From Cudoniella acicularis (Eukaryota > Ascomycota > Leotiomycetes > Helotiales > Helotiaceae), in assembly GCA_013054445.1 (NCBI GenBank), contig JAAMPI010000252.1, positions 1 through 47,809 on the forward strand: a stretch of DNA of 47,809 nucleotides, in the 5' to 3' direction. Position 1 is the stretch's first letter; every line of letters begins with the position of its first letter. The notes under the pieces were generated by a model that was not told where the DNA came from, searched no databases, and saw only the letters and a program-made list of their open reading frames with translations. Of this stretch, positions 11,274-22,969 are shown one piece after another. Both the position numbers and the translations under genes were made by a program.

Positions 11274-12239
11274 ATGACGGAGACACACCTCTTCATCCTT
11301 GAACAAGGTACATCAGACGATTGAAATACAGCCGTTGGTCAAATCTTCACTTGCCTCGCAGATGGCACCCAAGGAAGAGACCTCATATCGGGCCTTCGAT
11401 CAGCTCCTGACGGCATAGCAGTCTCTGCAGACCATAAATACGTGTTTTGGACAAATATGGGACACCCTGGGCCGAATGGCTGGACAAATACTGGAAGCAT
11501 ACAACGATGCGATATCGACGGAAAGAATGTGACTACGATAATTGCAGAAGGGACCAAGACACACACACCGAAGCAATTGGTTATTGCGGAGAAAAGCAAG
11601 AAGCTGTACTGGTGCGACAGAGAAGGCATGAGAGTCATGAGATGTGACCTTAATGGAAATAATGTGGAAGCGCTGGTGAGCAATGGAGACGTGGAAAATG
11701 CCGAGCATAGGAAGGATCATTTGAGGTGGTGTGTTGGTATCCAGATCGATGAAGATGCCGGGTATGTTTATTGGACACAGAAGGGTCCATCGAAAGGTGG
11801 AAAGGGCAAAATCTTGAGATGTCCAATTTCTGGAGCTGGCCCAAACGGGGAGGACATTGAACTCCTATTTGACGGACTTCCTGAACCAATTGACCTTTCT
11901 CTAGATCTGCCCGAGAAATAGCTGTACTGGACTGACCGTGGCGAGTAAGCAGCCCCTCCCATTCTGTATGGAGCTGTATTTTTCACTGGCGTTAGCATCC
12001 CCTTGGGAAACACGGTCAATCGAGCGAAAATCCCGAAGAAAGGCGAGAAAACGAAACACGAGATTCTCATCCGCAAACTTCACGAAGGGATTGGACTCGA
12101 GCTTGATATAAAGAATAGGGGATGTTCATAACGGACTTGTTAGGTGGAGTGTATAGAGCTGACTTGGATGGGGGGAAATGAAAGAGTACTGTTTCCTGAC
12201 TTGGGGACAGTCACTGGGATTGCGATAGCGCACTTTTAG
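11274..12239 (+). pseudogene. Broken YWTD/NHL-type beta-propeller gene
   Basis: From an ATG at 11274 one frame carries repeated propeller motifs: HKYVFWTNMG, KKLYWCDREGMRVMRCDLNG, GYVYWTQKG and LYWTDRGE. This is the pattern of LDL-receptor class B (YWTD) or SMP-30-like propellers found as soluble fungal proteins of unknown substrate. An in-frame TGA at 11322 and a TAG at 11919 break it. A likely intron at 11945-11995 (GTAAGC...GTTAG) is followed by GNTVNRAKIP; the frame then shifts near 12117, and two more stops follow before the end at about 12239. Short frames upstream from 11058 do not extend the family match. Several independent lesions make sequencing error unlikely. It begins about 240 bp from the inverted-repeat element. 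Confidence 0.8.
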
Positions 12240-15200
12240 TGAGTGCGTGATAAATGTTAGGGTCGTTTGATTCGTGATGAAATTGATTGCAAGTCTTTTT
12301 TTTTTTGATACTATAACGGTCACTTGATGCATCTCTCTTGTTAATGTATTGCACTGAGCAGTCAGAACCTGAACCGGGGGTTCAGTTCAAGTGAGTTCAG
12401 GACACCGCTCGAATTACATGCCTGAGAAAGGATTGCTTCTCTCACAGTTGAGCTTGGGCTTCTTCTGGCGCTGGATGTTTGAAACAATAAACGTATTTAC
12501 TCGTGAGATCTGCCACGAAACACTTCCAGCTAGTCTATGGAGGTTGCAATTTCGGGGATTTTTGACCCATAAGTGATTTTTGAACTCGATCCTGAACCAT
12601 CCGTGGTATTATCAGCAAGATATTTCGGACTGCTGTACTCTTAACTCCATACATGTGAACAGTCTGATCAACTCACTCTACACCCCCACGCGAGACGTTC
12701 GATCGAGGTGACTACATGTGAAAAAATACCAGGGGACCGGATCGGTCCGCAAAGGGGCTTGAAAGCGAATCAATTTTCAGCTCCGCAGAAAAATTTTTGA
12801 CGAGAAATTCCAAAAACAGGGCAGAGAAACAGCGAGAATAATGACGAGGGGACTGGTTATGACGTGTTATCAGTTCAGGATACCAATCGGAAGGCGAAAC
12901 CACCCAGGCCCTGTCTGCATTTTAGGATAAAATTGTTCCTTAAATGTTACACAGACTTCCGTGCTTCCCTCATAAACTCAATAATCGCCCTTTCGAAAAG
13001 TTATAAAATTATTCGGGTGTTGGGGTCCACTGTCCGAATACACTCCTAATTTTTTTTTTGGAAAAAAGTTCAATAGCTTCAGTATAACCCTTAGGCTGAC
13101 AAGTCTGCAAAGATTTCTTTATGTCTTCTTCCTTCAGGTTACATTTTGATAAACTGAATGAGTTAAGATTATTACAGAAATTTAGGTAGTGTCGTTCTTG
13201 AACCGCACCTTCCCCCACCATCTAGTACACAATCACCACAGACTTCCTCCTTCGCAAACTCGTGCCTCCTTTCTCTTTCTCTCGCCTGTCTCAAACTTTC
13301 GTCAAGAATCTCGCCCTCAACTTTCAAAGGCTTCTAGGTTGGCCCCGAGATTCAACTTCTGCACCAGCATCAACTTTAACCCTAGTCAATCAACAACAAT
13401 TTGCAACCGACTCCTGGATATTTCAAAGGTCTCGCTGAATTATATCATTGAGCACGCTGCGATATTGCAAAAATGGAAAGGTGCAACATTGATGACATCC
13501 ACCGATGGATTATTGTGTCCTTACGAGGCGGTGTGATCAACTTTGATCACAGGCCTTCTCTCTCCTGGAAAATATAACTGCCTAACACGAGGTCAAGAAT
13601 GAATTCGTGCAATTCAATACATCAAAAAGATAAAGGCAACCCCGGAAATAACCTTCAACAACAGACAACCTGCTACTCAACACGGCCTTGGCACTCGACA
13701 CTTTCTTAGTGCAAGATTTGAAAGATCTTCCGCCTCGAGCGCACCAAGCTTGGTACGTGCCGAAACCAACGAAGACACTAACTCCATTTTGTCGGCTAGA
13801 CTGGATCAAGTCTCGCAGCCATTTACCACCTTTTCATTCACGATGGCTTGCCTCTCACCCTGGCCTTCATTCCAATTGGCTTGCTGAAGCTTCAGCGGTG
13901 GCCTTCGATATTTATTGTCGATGCCTGCTTCATGGCCCTGCTGCCATGCTCGAATTAACGCGTTCAAAGCCAGCCAACTGACACGAGTCAATATGCGGCA
14001 TCCTGAGTTTGACGCGTCGAATCGGGGAGTGTAACCACTCTGCAACCTCCGTCCAACACGTTTTTGTGCTTCCGATAGAACGTGAGGGCGACCTCTTGAA
14101 CGTGGATATGCTTGGACGCCCCCGTAGCATTAGGCTTCCTTAAATCTTGGATATATGCCCCCGATTGGGCTTGATGGACCGCCAAAGCAATGGCACCAGA
14201 GAGCAAGAATTGCATAACCACTCACGACAAGGCATCAGTGGTGCTCATTCTCATGCAATGAGACGGTACTGATTTGGGTTGTTCGCGCCTCTAATTCATC
14301 TCCATGGAATAGGGTCCGCTCCCCAACTCAGCTTCAACGGTGATAATATGTAGTACCTCCGTGGGCCTGATACTTCCGCTGACAGTAGTCTCTTCTCCGG
14401 GATCGAACAAAGGCAAAAGAACATCCCATCTTAATGAAGAGCTTTCAAATATCGACGAACCCCACCATTTTAATTTTCGCAGCAAAAATTGTCTGGATGC
14501 CGCCTGTTCCTTCAAGGCTGATGGTCTACATTCAGGTTTTTGGTGTGCATGGTCTCGGGACATTGCATTGATTTTGTGGCCTCCTTTCGCCTTTTCAGGG
14601 TGTCTCAGCGCACAATCCCATTGCACCCAGTTCTCCACTGGCATCGCTAAATATTTGCCACTCTCACCATATTCCTTCGAAGGCGTGCGTTTTCACAACT
14701 AAAGCATGATGGCTGTGAGAGGGTATAGTTTCTGTCGGCTAGGGAGCTTGATTCTCCGATGTGATTTTTGGATATGCATGCAAAAAATGGCCGGTAGCAC
14801 CCAACGGGTAGTCCTCCGGCCATGATAAGCATTGTCTTTTTCATTGGCCCTGGTCCCCAAAAAACACGAATGAAAATTGTGTTCCGGATTCGCGGGTAAC
14901 ACCAAAGTTGCAACAGCCAAGCGGCGAATAAGATTAGCTCTCGAAATGCGGAAGGGACCAGGACTTCAACGGAGCTTTTCAATTTAAGGAACAGTGAAGA
15001 ATTGGAAAGAAAGAGTAGAAGAGATCCGTTGAAATGATACTCCCAGCCAGTCGATGTTACAGCCCTAACGGATCTCACCACTCCCCAGGTCAACCGATCA
15101 CTTGGGTCTCGGCAAGTATCAACCATTCACCTGAGAGACTGAGCCTCTTGCCAAGCTCAGAGAATCATTATTATTGGGTTCCTGGTGTGCCGGAAGTTCG

Positions 15201-15757
15201 GAACCATCAGATTCTGTTTTGCGCATGATTAATCTCCTTGGTTCCCGCATAGGAGAGCCTGCACACGAGGCCTGCGGTGTGCTGTCATTTCGTTATGGCA
15301 CTCTCCTGAATCGAACCACATTTATCGTATGAGAGTTTGAAGAAAACATGCTTGGGACTCGTAACATGCGTTGTAGTATGCTAGGAGACGTCTCTGTGCA
15401 GATGAAGTAACCAATTGGCTCATATTATTCCATCGCGTGTTTTTTGTGGGGGTAGTGCCTCTGACCTTACTGTTCAAGAAATTTCATGAATCTAATTATT
15501 TGGAAATTTTGGCCTTTGATAAGATGTTAACGGACAGTTGAATTGAAGATCATTATTAAACTATAGTTTTGAAGTCAGTACAAGGAGTTGGCCTTGAATC
15601 GAATTTTAAATTCCTCCTCAAAACGTTCCATTAGAAGGGGCCCAGTAAAGAAATTCGTTTCAAGTGATTTTCCCCGCCTAGTGAAGTGGAAAAGCGTTAG
15701 TTGACCAACAGACTTCTATCATTCGATGTGAATCTGTTATCCAAGCATTATTAGACT
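12240..15757. other. Gene-poor stretch
   Basis: I see no gene I can support in these 3.5 kb. Frames of 60-160 codons occur on both strands. A minus frame at 13988-14221 begins with a signal-peptide-like MVMQFLLSGAIALAVHQAQSG, and minus frames lie at 14291-14644 and 14647-15126. They overlap each other's shadows, lack splice logic and match no family I know. A poly-T run lies at 12298-12306. A degraded gene is possible around 13.9-15.1 kb. Confidence 0.45.
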
Positions 15758-16905
15758 CTAGGGGAGAATTTCCCCGCCCATATCCACCCATGCGCCTTTC
15801 AATTTTCGCACGCTCCCCTTTAGATATTCTTTTTCTTGCTCGAGCTTTTCCTTTGCTTTCTCTAATGTCTCGATATGCCTTTTGGCCAGCACCAAGACCT
15901 CCGCCTTGCTGACTCTTCTGTCACTGCCATCTTGTCCGTATCCAGTAATCTCCTGCCCCACAACTTCACTCGGAATTGAGGACAAAAGGGTGTTGAATTG
16001 GTCATTCAGCCGGTTGCGGTACTGTTTCTCGACCTGATTGTGGCTCGCCTTGCTGTTTAATGTTGTCTGGGTGGCCGAGGCGGCGGCGCTGGTAGGGGCG
16101 TACGAAAGTTTCTGGGCATTTTTGGTGCTTCGAAGCTGATGGCTTGAGGAAGGTGTCGATGAGTGATTCGAATTACGGCGTTGATCCTTCTTTCCACTTT
16201 TCGCATGGGCAGGGGCGCCTTGAGATTTTGATGAATCTTGCTTCTTGCGCGGACCTTTCGAGGTTCCCCATTTTGGCTTCGGAGCAGATTCTGCGCTTAC
16301 GACTGTCGAAGAGGATGCTGATGGTCCCTCATTTGAGTATGACAAATATCTCTGCTGAGTACCGTTGTACTCACCATCGCCTTCTGGATCATGGATGAGG
16401 GGCTGGCCTTGGATGGTTGACAATGGCAAATATGCGACTGTGTGAGCAGGAGTGACATTTTGCATATCCCAGGCCGGGTCCCAGGAAGTATAAGGGATAT
16501 TAGATGAGTATCCCAGGTCATTTCTAAAAGTATCCGATGCTGGGCTAGTTGTGTCCTTCAGAGGTCCACCGTTCTTGAAGCCTTCGTCAAAATAACCCCA
16601 GGAGCTTTTAAATGCAGCTGAAGTAGGCGTCGAAACAGGCGTCGTTACATATGGGTCTGCTTGTGGCTCCCCAGGCGACCAATCAGGAGAGGCAAGCGAC
16701 ATCCAATCACTTCCAGATTGTTTGACTGTGCTAAAATCCGAAGAAGGTGTATGCGAATTGGGGTCGATATAGGGATTCTGTCCTCAGGTCAGCGGGGTAA
16801 AAACACACCACTTCCAAATAACAAGAACCATACCTGACGCCTTTCCATCGAAGCATCTGTGTTTAACGTTTCGTACGCATGTCGCGTCGATTGGGAATAA
16901 TCCAT
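15758..16905 (-). CDS. bHLH transcription factor with SREBP-like basic region (copy 1)
   Basis: Two exons, 16905-16834 and 16777-15758, give 363 aa. The 56-bp intron has a GTATGG donor, a GCTGACC branch site and an ACAG acceptor; the upstream exon supplies MDYSQSTRHAYETLN. Residues 1-260 are Ser/Pro/Thr-rich and probably disordered, with a Lys-rich patch before the DNA-binding domain. The bHLH is at about 269-330, basic helix HNQVEKQYRNRLN and helix 2 SKAEVLVLAKRHIETLEKAKEKL, with a short coiled coil to the end. The EKxYR pattern, tyrosine where most bHLH proteins have arginine, is the SREBP-type signature. There are no membrane helices, so it is not a membrane-tethered SREBP. It is expected to act in the nucleus; target genes are unknown. 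The next bHLH gene, about 3 kb away on the same strand, is its paralogue. Confidence 0.85.
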
Positions 16906-19200
16906 TACTTTCTCTGGTCAAGAATTCCGATAAGTCAAAAAGAAATCCGAATTTCGAACGAGAACCAAACGCCATACCCTCCACTCATATATAAACTAGA
17001 GCAACCAGACTTGAGGCGGCGCCCTCTATCTTTCAATTACTGCATGATGATCGACAGCCAGGGCTTGGGCAGGTTATTGTTCCCTGCTAGGAGTGCACTC
17101 GCTGTAAGGCTAGACTCCCTTGAGTTTGAATTTGGGATATTTCCAAGAGGATTGGTTTCCTGTGTTCTGGATCAGGCGTTTCGGGCATGGACATCCTAGC
17201 GTATGCATACCAAGGGGCAAATGCAACCAGCAATGCTCTTCAAGAAGTCCATGGATGAATGAATAGCAAAGGTACGGAGCACTGCCCTATGGACCAAGTG
17301 GCTTGATACGCGAACGCATGCGGTCATTGCGAGGCCCCTGGCTCAGCACCAAGAGGATGGAAATCACCGATCTGTGACCGAAATGTCGATGCTCAGACAG
17401 CCCTCATCAATGTGTACGGTTTGTGATCCTTATTTGAACCAAACCATATTTCTAAAAAAGAAAACAATTGGTCTGTAGTGGTAACGGAGCAAACCTCCGC
17501 AGCTCTTGGCAGCCAATGAGAAATACTCAACTCATTGATCGTACGATGCCTCCTCCAGTTGCGGGGCGCCCGGAAGCGGGGGATAATTCAGCGATATCTT
17601 TGTCTGCCTTGACTCATGAGAGGTGCGGAACTCCCAAATTTCATTTTAAGCCCGTTTCCGCCCACTCTGGCACCATTCAATGAAAAGAAACCAACAGGTG
17701 CGAGCCCTTCTACACGTGACTATTTAACCCCCTGACTGTCTTACCCGTACGCGATAACATTTACTTCCAGGAAGTTTTTTCGAGAAATATCTCCGCAATA
17801 TTCGCCACTGCGCTGTCGAAACCTCTGTCCAAATACTCCATTCGATCGAGCACAGCTTTTAGTCAACCAAACATACATATGTTTTGGCCACACAGCATCG
17901 AACGCCATGCAAGCGATCTTGAGGAGCACCAACCTAAAGTCGGCTAACAAACACCACAACGCCCAAAAGGTTGCCTCACAGGACTCTCGCGTTACACAGC
18001 TGGAACTTGCATTGGCGTTCCGCGCTCCCCGAGCAGATGATGCAGCATGAAAATTGATTGGGAAGAGGGGTTCAAGATAAAAAGAAAACTGTTTGAAAGG
18101 AACCAACGGGTTACCCCCCATTATTCTTTTGCAACAAACAGAATTTTTTATCCAGATTCCCACCAAGATTTCAGATCCAGCGTTCTTTTTCTTTTTTCAC
18201 TATGGTCGCACAAGTGTTGCCTCCTTACTTTTTTTTCGTGGAAAAGTTTCCCTGTATTTTTTTTTATGGGCATGCGCCTTCATTAATTGGTTCTGTATGC
18301 TGGTCCTGGTAGATTAGCTGGTTGGAACCTCGAAACTTAATTGGCAGGCAGACCCCTTCCCTCGAGGGGATGCGCACTTTATCAATATGCAGGGTCTTTT
18401 CGAGGTTGCACTGCACGACGGAACGATTTGTGGAATGTAGGTGGCTACATGAGTGGCCGCTCTTAACTCACGAAAGGAATATGAGGTGTCGAATTTTGAG
18501 GGAGGGAGCAGTGTTTGTCAAGGTCTAGATTCGGCACGGCACGCTGCTGTATGCGGAGTGGAGGTCGGCAAGTGGTCGGTTGGTCGGTTGGGAAGGGGTT
18601 TGGACTCTGGAGGCGGGAGGGGAGCGTCGGTGTGTGGGGGAGTTTTTTCTCTTCCTGGACAGTGAGAGGCTGCTAGGGTAGGAGGTCATCTTTCGCATGA
18701 GAAGGAAAGACTCGGAAAGTTGTTGTTTGCGGCATTTGTTTTTCAATTTTGGGTGAGAAAGCGGGAGATGAAGCTAACAGGTGTTAATACATCTTTCGAT
18801 AGGAATGCCGGAGGAAATTCCTGAGGCCCGCTTCATATACAGTAGCTTTGCCACATGGAGAAGACTAGGTACGGGCCACGATCGGGGGGTCAATATTTGG
18901 GTGTCTCTTGTATCCTTCTTGATTGGGACTTATCAGATGACGACATTTCAAGGCCAAAACGCGGATTGGCGGAGGAATGATGCAGGCAACTCGGTGTGTT
19001 TTGCGTTATCGGCTGGGATTCGTTTTATATAGGCGTTTTGTTGCGATTTTTTCGTGGATTTGTGAGTCATGAGGTATTTAGGTTGCTTTTATTATAGTTT
19101 GGCGAGATGCTTGCAAGTGGCAATGTTTTGTTTCTATTGGAATTGTTAGGAATACTCTCCTTTTCTATTGCGGCAGGCCAATTTTGATGAATTTCCAAAT
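16906..19200. other. Intergenic region between the bHLH paralogues
   Basis: About 2.3 kb, probably containing the promoter of the first bHLH gene. A TATATAAAC motif occurs near 16988. Frames such as 17741-18166 (minus) and 18322-18665 (plus) show no family signal and an atypical amino-acid make-up. T-rich runs lie at about 18180-18270. Confidence 0.45.
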
Positions 19201-19494
19201 TAGGAATGATTTCGAATACGCTTTCTCGTTGTTAGAGTGAGCTATTCATTCGTTCTTTGGAATATAGGAATCAACGCTGGGTCTAAGCTACTATCAGATT
19301 AGGAATGACTTAGAAATTGTTTCTTATTTGTTATAGCGAACTCTTCGTTCTTGTGCATACCGGAATCAACGCTGAGTTTATGCTACTATCAGATTGGGAA
19401 TGACTTGAAATCCGTTTCTCATTTGTTATAGCGAGCTATTCGTTCTTTTGTATACTGGAATCAACGCTGAATCTATCTATTCTACTATCAGATT
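19201..19494 (+). repeat. Three-copy tandem repeat of about 95-100 bp
   Basis: Copies start at 19201, 19300 and 19395. Each begins (T)RGGAATGA, contains a GTTATAGCGAGCTATTCGTTC-like block and ends with GGAATCAACGCTGAGT...CTACTATCAGATT. Copies 2 and 3 are closer to each other than to copy 1, which has diverged most. The array ends about 370 bp downstream of the second bHLH stop codon. It does not encode a continuous frame and no function is evident. Confidence 0.85.
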
Positions 19495-19867
19495 TCCGAA
19501 AAGAAAATTGAAAAGTGAAAGCACAGTCTGGATGAACAATCAAAACTGCCCAACGCTATGCCGCTATGCTTGCCTAGCTCTATTCCTTCTATACCAGGAA
19601 ACGCGAAAGTCGGAACCCGAATGAACCAATTTGTTCCCGTTTGCATTCCTCTATATCGCTCCCTCTGTTTGTCCTCGTGTCCCAAAGCAATTGCTACCTG
19701 CTCAATTGATGTCACAGTAAGTAAGACCGGCCCATTCATCGCTCCAGTTGAAAGCCAACGCTTCGCCTCGAAGGTATTGTTTCCCGCAATACATTGGCCT
19801 CTCAATACTCTCCCATCCAATCTTGCTCAGACTTTTCGATCCCGCGAAGTAGTATCATTCTTCAACC

Positions 19868-21037
19868 TCATGGCATTCCCATTCCCCAACCCCCCGCGCG
19901 CTCCCACTCCCTCTTTAAAGCCTCCAGATCCGCGATCAGTTGCCGATTGCTTGCCGTCAAATCCTTCTCTTCCTTTTCTAACACCTTTATATAGTGTTCT
20001 GCCAACACGAGTGTTTCCGCTTTGGACGTCGGTATGTTATCTGGGGTATTAGGAAGGTATTTCGGTGGGATTTTAGCAAGGAGAGAAGCGAAGTGGGCGT
20101 TGAGGCGGAGTCGGTATTGTTTTTCGATTTCGTTATGGGTTTGTTTTTGGGATTGGAGAGGACGGGTTGGCGCGCGGCTGGCGGAGGCTAACGAGGAGGC
20201 TTGGGGCGAGGGAGTGCGTCTCAAGGAAGAGGGTGGGGATGCGGATGGTTTGCGCTTGTCTTTTGCTCGTGTCTTCGTGGAGGTGCTTGAGGTTTTAGAG
20301 GAGTGTGATCGGCTTGAAGAAGGGCGAGGTCGTTGTGGTTTGCTTGATGGGGTTGATGTCGCTGGCTTGGAGAGGGAAGCAGGACTTGCGGCCTGGTATG
20401 CTGAACTCGTATCTGCTCTGCTGATTGGTGACATACTGCTAGGCGCGTTCAATGGGTTCATGGAAATATCATACTGTGGGCTCGCGTAGTACGGTTGGTA
20501 GTTGTAGCTTAGGCGCGAAGCTTCAGTCGGGTTTGTGCTACCAGGAAGGCTGAATCCTTCTCGAGGCCAAGTATTCTGTGGTAGGTCTCCTCCAGCTCCT
20601 CCTATCACTTGTTGCAACGACCTCTGGTATGTGCCAAGTTGTGAGGTTGTGTCTGGAGACCATCCTATTTCCCATTGCGATGGATTTACGTTATACGACG
20701 CGTGTAGCGTATTATGTTGGTATGTTTGAGAGGTACCTGGATGTACGGATTCGAAGCCAGGCGATAGAGTGCCGTCGAAGTATTGATAGGGTTCGGTGTT
20801 TCCAGACGTTGCAAGAGTCGCTGATGTGAAACCTCCGTGGGTCGAAGTGATGTACGGTGTTGTGCTGGTGTTTTGCGAAGTTTGAAAATTCGAAGTCTGC
20901 CATTGGGAAGAACTAGAGCATGAGGCTGTAGGAGAGGTGTACCCAGGGGATTTTGTGGAACCGGTGTCATCCTGAAGTGAGCTGTTAGTGAAATTTGTCG
21001 GTTTGGCCGCTCTCGCTAAGATATCCTTTTCAGACAT
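19868..21037 (-). CDS. bHLH transcription factor with SREBP-like basic region (copy 2)
   Basis: One uninterrupted frame gives 389 aa from the ATG at 21037 (MSEKDILARAAK). The frame stays open upstream to a Met at 21166, but that extension (43 aa) looks like leader sequence, so I prefer the internal start; an unseen short 5' exon as in copy 1 is possible. Residues 1-295 are Ser/Thr/Pro/Gln-rich and end in a basic, Ser-rich stretch. The bHLH is at about 300-355: THNEIEKQYRLRLN, then SKAETLVLAEHYIKVLEKEEKDL, with a short coiled coil. The shared HNxxEKQYRxRLN and the SKAExLVLAxxxIxxLEK helix show common descent with copy 1, while the N-terminal halves have diverged beyond easy alignment. The role is probably nuclear and regulatory; the target is unknown. 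Confidence 0.83.
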   Translation of the reverse strand: MSEKDILARAAKPTNFTNSSLQDDTGSTKSPGYTSPTASCSSSSQWQTSNFQTSQNTSTTPYITSTHGGFTSATLATSGNTEPYQYFDGTLSPGFESVHPGTSQTYQHNTLHASYNVNPSQWEIGWSPDTTSQLGTYQRSLQQVIGGAGGDLPQNTWPREGFSLPGSTNPTEASRLSYNYQPYYASPQYDISMNPLNAPSSMSPISRADTSSAYQAASPASLSKPATSTPSSKPQRPRPSSSRSHSSKTSSTSTKTRAKDKRKPSASPPSSLRRTPSPQASSLASASRAPTRPLQSQKQTHNEIEKQYRLRLNAHFASLLAKIPPKYLPNTPDNIPTSKAETLVLAEHYIKVLEKEEKDLTASNRQLIADLEALKREWERAGGWGMGMP

Positions 21038-22969
21038 CACGCAGGAGTAGAGGAAATCAAAGGCTTTCCTCTCGTGAGCGACTTGGATCAAAGTCCATAT
21101 CAAATAATACCAGGTTGTTTTTAGCTGGTAGGATATTTTGGCAAACCGTGTTTTGTTTTGAGACACGAATTTTGTTTGTTGCTGAATGACAACGATGAAG
21201 GTAAAAGGATGGAGATTCTGACCCTTCGTATGCCAGCGCCCCGCCGCAATTAAAGCAGTTGGGACGACTTCCAGATCGCCGATTGTTTGAGGGAGCTTGG
21301 AGGAGCATGAAGAATTGGTGTCCGGCTGGATAGGCTGCGTTTCTGCAGATGTTCAATATGCGGCAGTGGGCAAGGAATAACATACCGCACTTGTCGAATG
21401 CCATAACGGGGTTTCGGCCTTCAGCATGGTATTCTAGCCACTGATAAGCCCTCTCCACAGCTGGTTCCATGCGCAGCCTGGGTACCGCTGGCCTCGTAAG
21501 GCCATGTGGGGGTTCTGGATTGTGTTCTGCTGTAACAAAGTGGGTCTATTGCATCCTTCCACTAACCCAGAAGGTTCCATGGAGAAGGAGAAATGCAGAA
21601 ATAGTGGACTTGATTGGGCTCACGGAGATAGAGTGTGTTGCCACTGAGGAATATCCATGGTGAATACTGAAGGGCACCGGAGGAGAAGACCGTTGGCGAC
21701 TCGCACACAACAAACAGCTCCGGTAGCGGAACGTTGCATTGTACAGCCACAGAAAGGCTCAAGGAACTCGAGCCAGCGTGCTGAGAATGAAAGGAAAGAA
21801 CTCTTAAAACAACGTGCTTTTCAAGAGTAACTAAAGAGACATGCAAGTTCGAGAATATTCGAATCAGGTGGTTTTCATCGGGAGAAAGTCCCATGACCAC
21901 AACACTCCACCCTTTCTGGTGTGTGCCTTATGCGAGCCGGACAACCGAAACGGTGCTCTCAAATTTTGCCTCTAAAAACTGCTTGTGGCAAATACAGGTC
22001 TGAAAATGGCCCCTGTGAGGCCGAGGCTCTCAAGGACGCATTTGCATTCCAAGCGCTAGGAAACGCCCCTTTCAGGTTCCTTTTGTAGCTCTGTGGCTGA
22101 GAGGTCCCCAAAAAATATGTCCATTGAATCTCGTAGGCCACTAGACACAGAAGAGGATGTTCATCCGAGCCACAATGGCCAGAATTAAACCCCTGAATCT
22201 TTTTGGCTTTGGTCGACTCCAGCTGGTCGGATGAGTGGTATCATCAATACAAGCAATAGCAACACAGGGGATCGTCCGGAGGGCTCAATTGGGGTAAATC
22301 AAGTATATTATCAACTATACAGAATCAAAGATCAGGTCGTCGGGCCATATCTCTAGACTACAAGTAAGACGTGCCCTAAAGCACGTGCTGGGTGCCATAG
22401 TAGCCTCAGGCTGCCAGGCACACACTTCAACACGATTAGAAGATTTCGCAAAGCACGTGATGCGCCAGATTATTCTGCGTGGGATATGTTGTTTGATTTA
22501 GAAACTTCAATTGGACGAAAAAAGCACATTCTGAGCACATTGGCAAAGTTACGAGTCATTGGCGCAATGGAGGTCTAACAGCACTTAGCCCAACATTTCA
22601 AGTCTTTTTATTTGACACCTGCCCGAAAAGAATCGCGTTCAAGAGCCAGCATTCATTTAAAAAGGATTTTAAAATTTTAAATGATAAAACTCGCCTAGCT
22701 GCTCTCGAAATATAATCCGGTATCAAACAGTAGACCACTCGCTGACGCTGTAACAGCGATTTCATAAAAATAAAAAACTTCTGCCTCTTTTTAGTATTTC
22801 GCGCATTGAAATTCCAAGAAAACACTCCTCCCATCACACGAATTGATTCCGCCCTCTGCTCCGGGTGCAATACCTCAACCCACTGCAACACCAAGCTTTT
22901 TCTATCCCCACCGCGAAACCACCAAGGAAACTTCACATGATACAACCAGAGTACACTTAAGAGCACTCG
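21038..22969. other. Intergenic region with unassigned minus-strand frames
   Basis: About 1.9 kb. Minus-strand frames at 21057-21470 (137 codons) and 21562-21900 (112 codons) look somewhat protein-like (for example SSGALQYSPWIFLSGNTLYL) but I recognise no family and see no clean splice joining them. They could be remains of a decayed gene. The minus frame at 22598-22966 lies just past the end of the small secreted-protein gene and is most likely its 3' flank. Confidence 0.4.

Noticed and set aside
13189..13536. 115-codon plus frame in the gene-poor stretch.
   Set aside because: Amino-acid make-up reflects CT-rich sequence; no family match and no continuation by splicing.
14647..15126. 159-codon minus frame.
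   Set aside because: No recognisable motif and no connection to flanking frames; could be a relic but nothing supports a call.
17741..18166. 141-codon minus frame between the bHLH genes.
   Set aside because: No domain, odd composition and no upstream or downstream exon logic.
22598..22966. 122-codon minus frame just downstream of the small secreted-protein gene.
   Set aside because: Lies where the 3' untranslated region is expected and matches no family; not annotated as a gene.
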